Source: JACKBC01 sp041391125 (GTDB lineage: Bacteria > Chloroflexota > Anaerolineae > Caldilineales > Caldilineaceae). From it: 64,000 nt of DNA. The position numbers were made by a program, and so were the translations under genes. The notes under the pieces were generated by a model, which had not been told where the DNA came from, did no database searches, and saw only the letters and a program-made list of their open reading frames with translations. Shown here in pieces: positions 16,863 to 25,962 of this stretch (position 1 is the stretch's first letter; each line of letters begins with the position of its first letter). The stretch is from NCBI GenBank assembly GCA_041391125.1, contig JAWKON010000047.1, positions 1 to 64,000 on the forward strand. Direction: 5' to 3'.

Positions 16863-17854
16863 CGCAGCGCATCTCCCGCTGGCAAAAGGCTTTTAAGAAA
16901 GGCGGGCGGCGCGGCTTGAATTTGCATGGCGCTGCTCACCGGGTTCATATCGGCGGCGCGCAATGAAAGCAGGTGCGCCTCCACTTGTGATGCCGCCAAA
17001 CTATGGGCCAGCGGAATGCGGCTGTCGAGCAGAAAAACGGTTTCGGGCGGCGCCTTTTGGGCCAGCGCCGCAGCTTGCTCATCAAAACTAAAGCCAACCG
17101 GCTGCGGCGGCGCAAGACCCTCATATTCGGCCAGATCGACCACGTCGTAATCGGTGATGCCCGCCAACTCAGCCGCCCCCAGAATGGCGTCGCTGCGCCC
17201 GCCGGCCAGGTCGGCCAGCCCCACGGCCACCGCTTCGCTGCCCAGATAGAGGCGCGCTTCGCCCACTTCCGCCGGCGGAATGTTGAGCGGGTTGACGGCG
17301 GCGTTCTGGCGCTGCTGCACCACGTTGCCCAGGAACGAATCGCGCACCAGCTCGAGCTGGCGAATGCTGTCGAAACGGCTGCCGCCGCTGAGCTTATAGG
17401 GGCCGGTGCTCAGTTCGTCGGGAAAGAGAACGGGGTCATCGGGCTGGACGCTGCGGGCGCCCACATTGCCCAAGTTGGCGCTGGGTGGGGCGTAAATGCG
17501 GTTGCCGGCCACAGCCATGTAATAGCCGCCGGAAGCGGCCAGCCCATCCACATAGACCACCAGCGGCTTTTCGTCGCGCAGCCGCAGCATGGAATAGTAG
17601 ATGCTTTCGCTGCTGGTCGAATAGCCGCCGGGGCTGAGGATTTCCATGACCACACCGGCCACGCTTGCATCTTTGCGGGCCGCGTCCAGTACGCTGATCA
17701 GATAGTCGGCAGTTTCGAAGTCGATGACGCCCGCAAAGCGCAGCACGCCGATGGCGGGCTTGGGAGTGGTTTTTTCGCTCAGCGCCAACCCGCCGATTAA
17801 ACAGAGAATTAGAAAGAGGATGCCCAGGAGGGCCTCCCACCAGTTTGTGCGCAT
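16859..17854 (-). CDS. S49 family signal-peptide-peptidase-like serine protease
   Basis: A 331-residue membrane-anchored SppA-like protease. It has an N-terminal transmembrane helix (about 8-26) and the ClpP-like core: ILSPGGYSTSSESIY and then LAASGGYYMAVA with nucleophile Ser108. Lys154 in GPYKLSGGSRF is the probable general base. This is the single-domain, Bacillus-like length. SppA enzymes degrade cleaved signal peptides in the membrane. The 4-bp overlap with the large GATase-like membrane protein suggests a dedicated partner. The C-terminal 120 residues beyond the protease core are not conserved with anything I recognise. Confidence 0.82.
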   Translation of the reverse strand: MRTNWWEALLGILFLILCLIGGLALSEKTTPKPAIGVLRFAGVIDFETADYLISVLDAARKDASVAGVVMEILSPGGYSTSSESIYYSMLRLRDEKPLVVYVDGLAASGGYYMAVAGNRIYAPPSANLGNVGARSVQPDDPVLFPDELSTGPYKLSGGSRFDSIRQLELVRDSFLGNVVQQRQNAAVNPLNIPPAEVGEARLYLGSEAVAVGLADLAGGRSDAILGAAELAGITDYDVVDLAEYEGLAPPQPVGFSFDEQAAALAQKAPPETVFLLDSRIPLAHSLAASQVEAHLLSLRAADMNPVSSAMQIQAAPPAFLKSLLPAGDALR

Positions 17855-17959
17855 GTCAATACCTGTTGCGTATTACGTGTACCGGTCAAGAATATGGTGG
17901 TACAGTCGCGAATTTATTGTGTGTGGAGATTATATCACAGGTTTACCTGACGCAAGCGA

Positions 17960-18325
17960 TTGGGGGCGCGCAGGGTCCATTTTTATGATTCATGGGAAGC
18001 AGAAATGATGGACCCGGCAGGCAAGCTGATTCTCGCCCACCAACAAGGCCGTCGGGATGAAGAGCTGATACGCCGCCTCTATGCAGACACGGTGGCGCGA
18101 CTGGCTAACCCGCATGACTTGACCCTCTTCACCGATGGCGCGCACAGCTATGCCTCTCTGTTTCCCGAGTATTTCGGCGTTCCGTATCAGCCTGCTCGAC
18201 AAGAAACCCAAGGCTAAATGCCCAAAATTCGCTTCCGTATTTCACCCAGCTTGGCTCACGTCCAGATTATCAAACGCCAAGAAGCCAAACGACTCGTCGA
18301 GGTCGAGATGCGCTACACGATCTGA
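17960..18325 (+). pseudogene. Decayed DDE-type transposase fragment
   Basis: Two adjacent frames read like the C-terminal half of one transposase. The first (to 18217) contains LILAHQQGRRDEELIRRLY and LFTDGAHSYASLFPEYFG. The second (18218-18325) contains KIRFRISPSLAHVQIIKR and then KRLVEVEMRYT. The join is a frameshift around 18210. The N-terminal half, both ends and terminal repeats are missing. The IS family is not certain. The 615-bp gap between the S49 peptidase and tsaD genes holds only this remnant. Confidence 0.65.
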
Positions 18326-18469
18326 TGGACAGTTGGCCGAAAGACTTCCGAGGTATAGCGATAACTTGAAACTGCTGACTGAAAAGCGATACCGGTATAA
18401 TGCCACTTTTATTTGAGTTCTCTATGAGTATTCTGCATTCAGAATCTTGCTCTTCACGACGGCAACCGG

Positions 18470-19540
18470 CTATCCGGTCAGCGGCAGATTGGCAAATACA
18501 TCGACAGAGAGATCGTGCAGGGCTTGGGGATCGTGCTGTAGCCGATAATAGGCGGCGGCGCCGATCATGGCGGCGTTGTCGGTGCAGAGGGCGAGGGGTG
18601 GAATGTAGAGGGGGAGCTGCATCTGGGCAAAGCGCTGTTGGGCCAGCTGGCGCAAAGGGCGGTTGGCGCTGACGCCGCCGCAAATACAGACCTGCGCCAC
18701 ATCAAATTGCGCCGCCGCATCCGCCGTTTTGGCAATGAGCACCTCGGCCACGGCGGCTTGAAATGAAGCGGCGATGTGCGCCGCCAGTTGCGGATCGCTT
18801 GGCTCGGCGCCGTCCGCTTCTAACTGGCGCACCAGATTGAGTACGGCGGTTTTGAGCCCGGAAAAGCTAAAGTTGAAGCGGTGATCGGCGTTGTGCAGCA
18901 GCGGGCGCGGCAGATCAAACCGGCTGGCATCGCCCTGCTCCGCCGCCTTTTGAATGGCCGGGCCACCGGGGAAACCCAACTCTAGCAGGCGAGCGACTTT
19001 GTCGAATGCCTCGCCCGCCGCGTCATCCAGCGTGCCGCCCAGCCGTGCATATTGACAGTGGCCGGTCATCAGGATCAGCTCGGTGTGACCGCCCGAAACC
19101 AGCAGCACCAGCACAGGGAATTGCTCATGGGGCCGCGTCTGGCCCGCGGCTGTGGAAAGTCCGTCGGCGTCGATCCAATTGCTGTAAACGTGACCTTCCA
19201 GATGATTGATCGGGATCAACGGCAGCCCGCTGGCAAAGCTAATACCCTTGGCTGTGTTGACGCCGACCAGCAGACTGCCGGCCAGCCCAGGTCCGTGGGT
19301 CACGGCCACAGCATCCAGCGTGCGCAGATCGTCGATCTGCGCTGCGGCCAATGCCTGTCGCACCACGGGCTCAATGGTCAACACGTGCTGGCGGCTGGCC
19401 CCTTCGGGGAAAACGCCGCCATAGCGCCGGTGCAGCTCGATCTGGGTGGCCACCACATTGCTCAAAAGCGTGCGGCCATCCTCCACCACGGCGGCGGCGG
19501 TCTCATCACAACTGGTTTCAATGGCTAAAATTTTGGTCAT
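18470..19540 (-). CDS. tsaD: tRNA N6-threonylcarbamoyladenosine synthase subunit TsaD
   Basis: A 356-residue ASKHA-fold protein that transfers threonylcarbamoyl to A37 of ANN-reading tRNAs. It starts MTKILAIETSCDETAAAVV. The metal-binding His pair is in NHLEGH. LVSGGHTELI, GEAFDKVARLL and FSFSGLKTAV follow in the expected order, with CICGGVSANRPLR near the end. The ATG at 19540 is chosen over one nine codons upstream because the family begins here. Length is normal. It partners TsaB, TsaC and TsaE, which are not in the window. Confidence 0.97.
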   Translation of the reverse strand: MTKILAIETSCDETAAAVVEDGRTLLSNVVATQIELHRRYGGVFPEGASRQHVLTIEPVVRQALAAAQIDDLRTLDAVAVTHGPGLAGSLLVGVNTAKGISFASGLPLIPINHLEGHVYSNWIDADGLSTAAGQTRPHEQFPVLVLLVSGGHTELILMTGHCQYARLGGTLDDAAGEAFDKVARLLELGFPGGPAIQKAAEQGDASRFDLPRPLLHNADHRFNFSFSGLKTAVLNLVRQLEADGAEPSDPQLAAHIAASFQAAVAEVLIAKTADAAAQFDVAQVCICGGVSANRPLRQLAQQRFAQMQLPLYIPPLALCTDNAAMIGAAAYYRLQHDPQALHDLSVDVFANLPLTG

Positions 19541-19709
19541 AAAAAGTGATTCTGGATGAATATGCAACGGTAGGCCTCGCTAATAATAATGAGAGTATAC
19601 TATATTGCTGACCGAATAGGTAAGTAAATTTCAAGTTTTTCTTACCCGAGCCGCACGAGGTTTGAATAGACAGCAGAGTGATGATAGAATGCACCCATTA
19701 TGGTGACAC

Positions 19710-20000
19710 ATGCGCATCTTTAGCAAAAGTACACTAAGGGAATATTGGGCGCAAAATCCACGCGCAGAGAATGCATTGCGACGTTGGCATAGTTATGTCG
19801 AGAATGCTGACTGGCGCACTCCTGCCGATGTCAGGGAGTACGCCAGCAGTGCTGACTTTGTTGGCAGCAAGGTTATTTTCAATATCGGTGGGAATAATTA
19901 CCGTTTGGTCGTAGATATCGACTATGAGTTCAGCGCAGTTTATATTAAGTTTGTAGGAACCCATAAAGAATATGACAGAATCGACATTAGTTCTCTCTGA
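19710..20000 (+). CDS. higB: HigB-family toxin
   Basis: A 96-residue protein of the HigB type (RelE-like fold): it starts MRIFSKSTLREYWAQNP, then a WRTPADVREYA helix, then strands KVIFNIGGNNYRLVVDID and VYIKFVGTHKEYDRID. The conserved Arg, His and Tyr of the catalytic cleft are present. HigB toxins cut mRNA at ribosomes. The 3' end overlaps the HTH antitoxin gene by 29 bp, the usual toxin-first order for this family. Confidence 0.88.
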   Translation: MRIFSKSTLREYWAQNPRAENALRRWHSYVENADWRTPADVREYASSADFVGSKVIFNIGGNNYRLVVDIDYEFSAVYIKFVGTHKEYDRIDISSL

Positions 20001-20388
20001 GTTTGTTACGGTGAGGCCCGTCCAGAACGAGGCTGACTATCGATATGCTCTGGCTGAGATAGAGCAACTTATGGGGAAGGTAAAGCGCGGCACGCCGGAA
20101 GGCGCGCGCTTTGAGATATTGCTTGCCATGGTGGAAGCATATGAGAATGAGCATTACGCGATTGAAATGCCAGATGACCCCATTGGCATGATTGAGTTTG
20201 TATTAGAGCAACGCGGGCTGATGCGTAAAGACTTAATACCGATTATGGGAAGCCGTCAACGCGTGTGGGAAGTGATGGAAAAACGCAGGGGGCTGTCTAA
20301 GGAGATGATCCGTCGTCTGGATGCTGAATTGGGGATACCGGCAGCCGTACTATTACAGGAGTATGAGCTATACGACAAGACAGCATAA
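19972..20388 (+). CDS. higA: HigA-family HTH antitoxin
   Basis: A 138-residue antitoxin. It has an N-terminal helical region (about 18-65) and a Cro/CI-like helix-turn-helix in the second half (GMIEFVLEQRGLMRKDLIPIMGSRQRVWEVMEKRRGLSKEMIRRLDAELGI, in shorter pieces across 74-125). It ends in a short hydrophilic tail. The 29-bp overlap with higB implies coupled translation. By family it binds and inhibits HigB and represses the operon. Confidence 0.88.
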   Translation: MTESTLVLSEFVTVRPVQNEADYRYALAEIEQLMGKVKRGTPEGARFEILLAMVEAYENEHYAIEMPDDPIGMIEFVLEQRGLMRKDLIPIMGSRQRVWEVMEKRRGLSKEMIRRLDAELGIPAAVLLQEYELYDKTA

Positions 20389-20433
20389 ACGTTTGCGTCA
20401 GCTTCACTACACATAATCTGTGTAATCTGTGGT

Positions 20434-21504
20434 TCATTTTGCGGTGTTATCCTCCCGCGCGGCCCAAGCTAGCACGAATAGCGCAAGCAGACCTAAGACA
20501 AGCAGCGCCAGCAGTTTATAGAGCCGGTCGTCGATGAGCAATGTGAGCGCGCCGAAGAGGGCGCAGAAAATCCAGTAGCCGATGACGATGGTGCGTTCAC
20601 GCAGGCCGCGGTCCAGCAGGCGGAAGTGTAGGTGATCGCGGCCGCCCTGGCCCGGTGCGCCGTGGCGACGCCAGCGCAGAAAGATGAGCCAGGCAAAATC
20701 GACCAGCGGCAGGCCCAAGATGAGCATGACGGCGGCCACGCGGGCGCCGCCGATGATGCCCAGGCTGGCCAGCGCAAAGCCCAGGAAATAGCTGCCGCTG
20801 CTGCCCATAAAGATGCGGGCCGGCGCAAAGTTAAAGGGCAAAAAGCCCAGCACCGCCCCCAGCAACACAACGGGCAAAATGGCCACGCTGAGCTGCGGTT
20901 CCTCGGCGCGAAAGAGCATGTGTACAGCCAAAATCACGCAGAAAATGGCGGTGATGCCCGCCACCAATCCGCTGAGCCCATCCAGCCAATTGACGGTGTT
21001 CATCATCACCATAAACCAACCAATGGTCAGCGGCCCCACAATCCACCAGGGCAGCCCATCGGCGCCGCCTAAATAGCTTTCGCCAAATGGATTGTTGATG
21101 TGTTTCAGAAATATTAGTCCAGCAATAGAAATCAGCCCGGCTACGATTTGCACGGCAAATTGGGGGCGGCTGGACCATTGGTAGCGGTCATCCAGAAAGC
21201 CGGCAATGGTGCAAAAAAGGGCGCCGGCTAACAATGCCAACAGGCGGCGCAGCTCATTGGGGTCGTTGCGCGGCGGGAACCAGCTAGCCGTCTGCGGCAG
21301 GATGAGCGGCAGCAGCGTCAGCAAAATGACAATAAAAAAGGCGCTAAAGAGCGCCAAACCACCGGTCCGCGGAATGATTCCTTGATGTTTACGCCGCCCG
21401 CCCGGCTGATCCGCCAGTCCCATTTGGAGGCCAAGTTTGCTAGCGAGCGGCGTCAGAATGAGACTGAGGCACAAAGCCAAAACGCCCAATACTATATAGA
21501 TCAT
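20434..21504 (-). CDS. Undecaprenyl-phosphate glycosyl-1-phosphate transferase (WecA/TagO-like)
   Basis: A 356-residue polytopic enzyme of the MraY/WecA superfamily that links a sugar-1-phosphate to polyprenyl phosphate on the cytosolic face and starts wall or surface glycan synthesis. Signatures are LADQPGGRRKHQGIIPRTGG at the start, FLDDRYQWSSRPQF with the Asp-Asp pair, NTVNWLDGLSGL, and the HLHFRLLDRGL segment typical of the WecA/TagO branch (His-Leu-His). The ATG at 21504 starts at the first membrane helix. It lies 8 bp behind asnS on the same strand, so the two share a transcript. Confidence 0.9.
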   Translation of the reverse strand: MIYIVLGVLALCLSLILTPLASKLGLQMGLADQPGGRRKHQGIIPRTGGLALFSAFFIVILLTLLPLILPQTASWFPPRNDPNELRRLLALLAGALFCTIAGFLDDRYQWSSRPQFAVQIVAGLISIAGLIFLKHINNPFGESYLGGADGLPWWIVGPLTIGWFMVMMNTVNWLDGLSGLVAGITAIFCVILAVHMLFRAEEPQLSVAILPVVLLGAVLGFLPFNFAPARIFMGSSGSYFLGFALASLGIIGGARVAAVMLILGLPLVDFAWLIFLRWRRHGAPGQGGRDHLHFRLLDRGLRERTIVIGYWIFCALFGALTLLIDDRLYKLLALLVLGLLALFVLAWAAREDNTAK

Positions 21505-21512
21505 AGAAAATT

Positions 21513-22856
21513 CTACGGTCGCATCGTGCCCAACATGCGTGGAAACGCAATGGTCTCGCGCACGTGGCCCAAGCCGCACACCCAGGCCACCGTGCGTTCC
21601 ACGCCCAGGCCAAAGCCGCTGTGGACCACCGAGCCATATTTGCGCAGGTCCATGTACCAGCCATAGGCTTCTTCGGGCAGCTCGTGCCGGTGGATCGATT
21701 CGAGCAGCTTCTGCGGGTCGCTCATGCGCTCGCTGCCGCCGATGATTTCGCCGTAGCCCTCGGGGGCCAGCAGATCGACGCTGCGGCACACTTCGGGGCG
21801 ATCCGGATCGGGCTCCATGTAAAACGCTTTGACCTGCGTGGGATAGTGATGCACAAAGACCGGCTTGTCGAACTGGGCCGCCACATACGTTTCATGCGGA
21901 CTGCCGAAATCGTCGCCCCACTCGATGGCGGGCACCGGATCGTCGTAGCCGGGCACTAGCTCGCCGGCGGCGGCGGCTTTGTTGATCATGGCCACGGCAT
22001 CATCATAATGAATGCGCGGGAAGGGCGGCGCAATGTTTTGCAACTGGCTGAGATTACGTTCCAGCACCTGCAGCTCGGCGGCGCGGTCGGTCAAACAGCG
22101 CTGGATAATATAGGTGACAAATTGCTCCTCCACCTCCATCAGCTCTTCCAGATTGCAAAAGGCAATTTCGGGCTCCACCATCCAGAACTCTTGCAGATGG
22201 CGCCGCGTTTTGCTCTTTTCGGCGCGGAAAGTGGGGCCAAAACAGTAAACTTTGCCAAAAGCCAAGATATTGGCCTCATTATAAAGTTGGCCCGTCTGCG
22301 CCAGATAGGCCGGTTCGCCGTGATAGTCAATTTCAAAGAGCGTACTCGTTCCTTCGGCTGCTGATGGGGTGATGATGGGCGTATCCACGTTGAGAAAGCC
22401 GTGCTCATCCAGCCAGTCGCGGATGGCGCTGACCACGGTGGCGCGCACGCGCATAATGGCCCACTGCCGGCTGGAACGCAGCCAGAGATGGCGATTTTCC
22501 ATCAGAAATTCAACGCCGTGATCCTTGGGCGAAATGGGATAGGTCTCGGCAATTTGCACAATGGAAAGGCCGGTGGCGTCCAACTCAAAGCCGCCGGGGA
22601 TGCCGGGGGCGCGCTCTTCGGCCTTTACGCGGCCGGTGACGCGCAGACAGCTCTCTTGGGTGAGCTGTTTGCCGGCTTCGAAATCTTCGTCGCTCACGTT
22701 GCCGCGAAAGACAACCACCTGACAGATGCCGGTGCCATCACGCATTTGCAGAAATTGCAGCTTGCCTTTGCCAGTTTTGTTATAGAGCCAGCCCTGCAGG
22801 GTGACTTCTTGATCCACATAATCTTTGAGATTTTCAATCGTTACGACAGGCGCCAC
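21513..22856 (-). CDS. asnS: Asparaginyl-tRNA synthetase
   Basis: A 447-residue class IIb synthetase. The N-terminal OB fold (about 1-105: VTLQGWLYNKTGKGKLQFLQMRDGTG) recognises the anticodon. The catalytic core has motif 2 (PTFRAEKSKTRRHLQEFWMVEPE) and motif 3 (GFGLGVERTVAWVCGL). The GTG at 22856 is chosen because AGCGGAGC lies about 8 nt upstream and the OB fold begins just after; a TTG at 22889 is the alternative. It is transcribed with the WecA-like gene. The QFLQMRDGTG and FRAE signatures favour Asn over Asp. Confidence 0.94.
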   Translation of the reverse strand: MAPVVTIENLKDYVDQEVTLQGWLYNKTGKGKLQFLQMRDGTGICQVVVFRGNVSDEDFEAGKQLTQESCLRVTGRVKAEERAPGIPGGFELDATGLSIVQIAETYPISPKDHGVEFLMENRHLWLRSSRQWAIMRVRATVVSAIRDWLDEHGFLNVDTPIITPSAAEGTSTLFEIDYHGEPAYLAQTGQLYNEANILAFGKVYCFGPTFRAEKSKTRRHLQEFWMVEPEIAFCNLEELMEVEEQFVTYIIQRCLTDRAAELQVLERNLSQLQNIAPPFPRIHYDDAVAMINKAAAAGELVPGYDDPVPAIEWGDDFGSPHETYVAAQFDKPVFVHHYPTQVKAFYMEPDPDRPEVCRSVDLLAPEGYGEIIGGSERMSDPQKLLESIHRHELPEEAYGWYMDLRKYGSVVHSGFGLGVERTVAWVCGLGHVRETIAFPRMLGTMRP

Positions 22857-23018
22857 GTTTATTGCTCCGCTAAATAATGAAATAAACAATATCAGGAATC
22901 AGGACCTTTAAAATTTGTACGCTGATTGACGCAGATGAACACGGGTTTTTCAGAGAAAATCAGCGTTTATCCCTGTTCATCCGCCTACTCAATCTTATTT
23001 CCGAGAACCTCTGCGGGA

Positions 23019-23564
23019 TTAACTTTCAGTTTGGCTATTTTCACTGCTTGCGTTGTCTGGCTCCTCTTCGTCTGGTCCCCAATACCACTCGAATTTGGGT
23101 AGATTTTCGGGGTCCACTTCCAGGATAGTGCCCATAATGTGTGAATAGTCGATCTGATAATCCTCAATGCGGCGCGAGGACTTGGGAAAGCTTTCGGAAC
23201 GGAATTCGTAGCCGCCGCCGGAACTGGGGCGCACCACGTGGGTATACACAAAGACCGAGGCCGGCGCCGTGTATTCCTGTTCAATGTCCTCCATAATCGA
23301 CGGCGCGGCTGGCTCGCTGCGCGACCGCCGGCGCACCCGTCGCCGACGCCGCGCCTGCGAGGTGCGCCGGCGCCGGTCGTTCGACGGCTTATCCACATTG
23401 CCTCTGGATTGACGCGACGACCGCTCGCCGCGATTGGCGGCTTGTGTATCGTCCGCACCTTCATCGCGCCCTCTGCGTCTGCGGCGCAATGGACGTTTGC
23501 GATTGTTTTGGCCCGAGCGGCCTTCGTTTTTTGAACTAGAGCTTGCGCTCTTACGCTGCGTCAT
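23019..23564 (-). CDS. Arginine-rich conserved protein of unknown function
   Basis: A 181-residue protein. Residues 1-85 are a disordered, strongly basic Arg/Ser-rich region with clusters such as RRRRRGRDE and ARRRRRVRRRSR. Residues about 88-170 form a small ordered domain (TAPASVFVYTHVVRPSSGGGYEFRSE, then IMGTILEVDP and FEWYWGPDEEE) with an acidic tail. The basic tail could bind nucleic acid. No family is recognised. Direct evidence for expression is lacking, but the domain boundary and conserved-looking C-terminus support a real gene. Confidence 0.6.
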   Translation of the reverse strand: MTQRKSASSSSKNEGRSGQNNRKRPLRRRRRGRDEGADDTQAANRGERSSRQSRGNVDKPSNDRRRRTSQARRRRRVRRRSRSEPAAPSIMEDIEQEYTAPASVFVYTHVVRPSSGGGYEFRSESFPKSSRRIEDYQIDYSHIMGTILEVDPENLPKFEWYWGPDEEEPDNASSENSQTES

Positions 23565-23596
23565 TTTGTTTTAAATCCCATTATAACAAAAAATCT

Positions 23597-24385
23597 CTAC
23601 GGAACAGAGTAACTGTTCACTAACTCTCCCCGCACATTGACCAGCCGCACAACCGAGCCGGACGGCCAGGCCGCTTCCTCCCGCCCCCAGTAAAGCTCCA
23701 CGCTGTTTGATTCACCCACACCAGTGTGGAGACGAACGCTGCTGCCCGGAAAGAGATTTACGCCGCCAAATGTATAAACAGCTCCACCTTCGCGACCCAA
23801 CGTCCAGCCGCGCATATCGACAGCGTTGTTGCTTTCATTGACCAGGAGGAGCGATTCCGTCGCCGAATTGCCCGCGCCGGCCAATTCGGCGATAACCACA
23901 CCCTGTTGCGCCGGGGTGGCTGTGGGTGGTGCGCTGCCGGCATTATTCTGGGCGGGCTGGGAATTAACGCTGCTGCCCGGCACCACAAGCTGCTGACCCA
24001 CAAATACAAAATCGGGATTGTCCAACCGATTGGCCGCCATCAATTCGTTGACGGTGACATTAAAACGACCCGCAATGCTGGAAAGACTATCTCCCGCCTG
24101 CACCGTATATACGGCTTCATTGCCCGTCAAAACCGGGCCGGAACTGGTGGGCGTGGCCTCTAGCTGGGGGGCGGATTGGACGGGCGTAGGTTCGGTTTGG
24201 GCGGCTGACGGGATGTTAACCGCGGGCGTGGCTGCTATGATCGCCTGCGGCACGGGCGTCAAAAACGCCGCCAGCTCTTCCGGATCCGGTCGCCGCAACT
24301 CGGCCACCCAGTTGACCAGAATAGCAATCGCCAGGCTCACCACGGCGTTCAGGGTCACGATGAAGGCCAGTTGGCGTCGATTCAT
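23597..24385 (-). CDS. Membrane-anchored LysM and lamin-tail-domain protein
   Basis: A 262-residue protein. It has an N-terminal transmembrane segment (about 8-28), a Thr/Pro-rich spacer, and one LysM domain (about 92-136: YTVQAGDSLSSIAGRFNVT...LMAANRL...VGQQLVVPG). A lamin-tail domain completes it (about 163-262: VIAELAGAGNSATESLLLVNES, MRGWTLGREGG). LysM binds glycan of the cell wall. Lamin-tail domains in bacteria are extracellular and adhesive. A 19-bp gap separates it from the zinc-ribbon gene upstream, so the two probably form an operon. Confidence 0.85.
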   Translation of the reverse strand: MNRRQLAFIVTLNAVVSLAIAILVNWVAELRRPDPEELAAFLTPVPQAIIAATPAVNIPSAAQTEPTPVQSAPQLEATPTSSGPVLTGNEAVYTVQAGDSLSSIAGRFNVTVNELMAANRLDNPDFVFVGQQLVVPGSSVNSQPAQNNAGSAPPTATPAQQGVVIAELAGAGNSATESLLLVNESNNAVDMRGWTLGREGGAVYTFGGVNLFPGSSVRLHTGVGESNSVELYWGREEAAWPSGSVVRLVNVRGELVNSYSVP

Positions 24386-24403
24386 ATGTTAGCTGGGATG
24401 GAT

Positions 24404-24826
24404 TTAGTCATCAAATTCAATCGTGTGTTCGGAACTGCCCTGCCGCCACGTCCCGTTGGCATCTCCCACGGCCCAAGATGAGCGGATGTGGATCGTGCGT
24501 TTTGGACGGGATGCCGAGACGGCAATGGGTTTCTCGGGCGCGGCTGGCTGAATGGGCGCCTGTGTGTTGCGCGGGGCCACGCTGGTTGCCGCCCGATAGA
24601 CCGCGTCTTGCGTCAGCCGATTTTGCACCAATTTCCAGGCCGCGCGCACGGCCAATCCCGCCACGCCGGCCAAAACAGGCAAGGCCGCTTTGCCAATCGC
24701 GGCCGGCAGATTGCGCTGCGGTACGGGCAGGCCAGATTCATTGTCGTATCCACAGTGGGGACAATGGTGCGCATCCAGCGGCGACTGGTTGCCACAACCG
24801 GGGCAGATTCTGTTTACATTTGTCAT
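24404..24826 (-). CDS. Zinc-ribbon protein
   Basis: A 140-residue protein with an N-terminal zinc ribbon (CPGCGNQ...HHCPHCGYDNE, two C-x2-C pairs). A weakly hydrophobic helix follows (about 42-62), then a polar segment ending in an acidic tail. This is a common architecture of small bacterial zinc-ribbon proteins with no defined role. It lies just upstream of the LysM/lamin-tail gene on the same strand. Confidence 0.72.
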   Translation of the reverse strand: MTNVNRICPGCGNQSPLDAHHCPHCGYDNESGLPVPQRNLPAAIGKAALPVLAGVAGLAVRAAWKLVQNRLTQDAVYRAATSVAPRNTQAPIQPAAPEKPIAVSASRPKRTIHIRSSWAVGDANGTWRQGSSEHTIEFDD

Positions 24827-24908
24827 TTCTCGATCCTCACTCTTTTACGGCCGCGAATCACTCAGCACAGTGTACCCGATCCACCCGCCAGCGTCAATGA
24901 TGGAAAAC

Positions 24909-25760
24909 TTACGTCACCGACGCAATATACGCCTCCAGCAACTTCATCAGCTCACGCGTCACCGGGCCGGGGCGACCATCGCCAATCTGAATGTCGTCGA
25001 TCTGCACAATGGGCAGCACTTCCTTGCCCGTGCCCACCAGCATGGCTTCATCGATGTGCGGCAGGTCGCTGTAGCGAATCGGCTCGCGCGCCACCTCCCA
25101 ACGGTCGGAAGCAATCTCCATCACCACTTGGCGCGTAATACCCTCCAGCACAAGATCGGGCGCCGTAATAATGCGCTCGCCCTTGACCACCAGAAAGCTG
25201 GTGCGCGTCCCCTCGGTGACCAAGTCATCTTCGGTGCGATAGAGCGCTTCGATGGCGCCTTTGGCGGTGGCTTCCTGCATGGCCATGATGGCGCCAAGAT
25301 AGTTCAGGCTCTTCACGGTGGGCTTAAAGCGATCCATCTGCACAGTGACAAGACGCCCGCCTTGGGCATACAGTTCCTCGTCACGCGGCCCCACTGGGAT
25401 CAGCGTCACCATGAGGCTGGGGCGATTCTCCGGCGTAAAACCATTGCGGGACGGCCCGCCGGTCAACACCAGCCGGATCGACAGATCGCCAAGCTGCGGG
25501 TTGGCGGCATAATTGCGCGCCAGCGTCTCCTGCACAATTGCCTCGAGCTGCTCGGTGCTCCACGGCGGCGTGATTAAGATGGAGCGGGCCGAGCGCTGCA
25601 ATCGCTCCACATGTTCGCGCAGTTGAAAGGGCGTGCGCCCATACGTGCGCAACACGTCAAACACGCCGTAGCCGCGAATCAAGCCCAGATCGCCCACCGG
25701 CAGCACAGCCTGATCGTCCGGCACATATTCACCATTCACATAAAAAATCAAATTAGTCAT
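24909..25760 (-). CDS. Class IV (branched-chain / D-amino-acid type) aminotransferase
   Basis: A 283-residue PLP enzyme of fold type IV. GLIRGYGVFDVLRTYGR opens the fold. Lys150 in TVKSLNYL is the expected Schiff-base residue. LVTEGTRTSFLVV carries the PLP-ring Glu. The LEGITRQVV segment follows the phosphate loop. The group includes branched-chain aminotransferase, D-alanine aminotransferase and aminodeoxychorismate lyase. The short length and lack of the IlvE-specific segments make a D-amino-acid or IlvE-like assignment undecided. It is apparently a single gene. Confidence 0.87.
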   Translation of the reverse strand: MTNLIFYVNGEYVPDDQAVLPVGDLGLIRGYGVFDVLRTYGRTPFQLREHVERLQRSARSILITPPWSTEQLEAIVQETLARNYAANPQLGDLSIRLVLTGGPSRNGFTPENRPSLMVTLIPVGPRDEELYAQGGRLVTVQMDRFKPTVKSLNYLGAIMAMQEATAKGAIEALYRTEDDLVTEGTRTSFLVVKGERIITAPDLVLEGITRQVVMEIASDRWEVAREPIRYSDLPHIDEAMLVGTGKEVLPIVQIDDIQIGDGRPGPVTRELMKLLEAYIASVT

Positions 25761-25962
25761 TATATGAAGCCCAATCTATTATCGATCACGATTCTCTGAG
25801 CGATTGTGGGATGGCAAGAAATAAATTCCCAGCCTGCCACAGTAAACGTACTAAGGCCCGTTATGGTGCTGGCGTCTAACCGGTTAAAACCGGTTCCCAT
25901 ACCAAACACAGAATGAATTCTGTAGTACGCTTCGCCACCCGCCACCCGCTACTCGCCACCCG

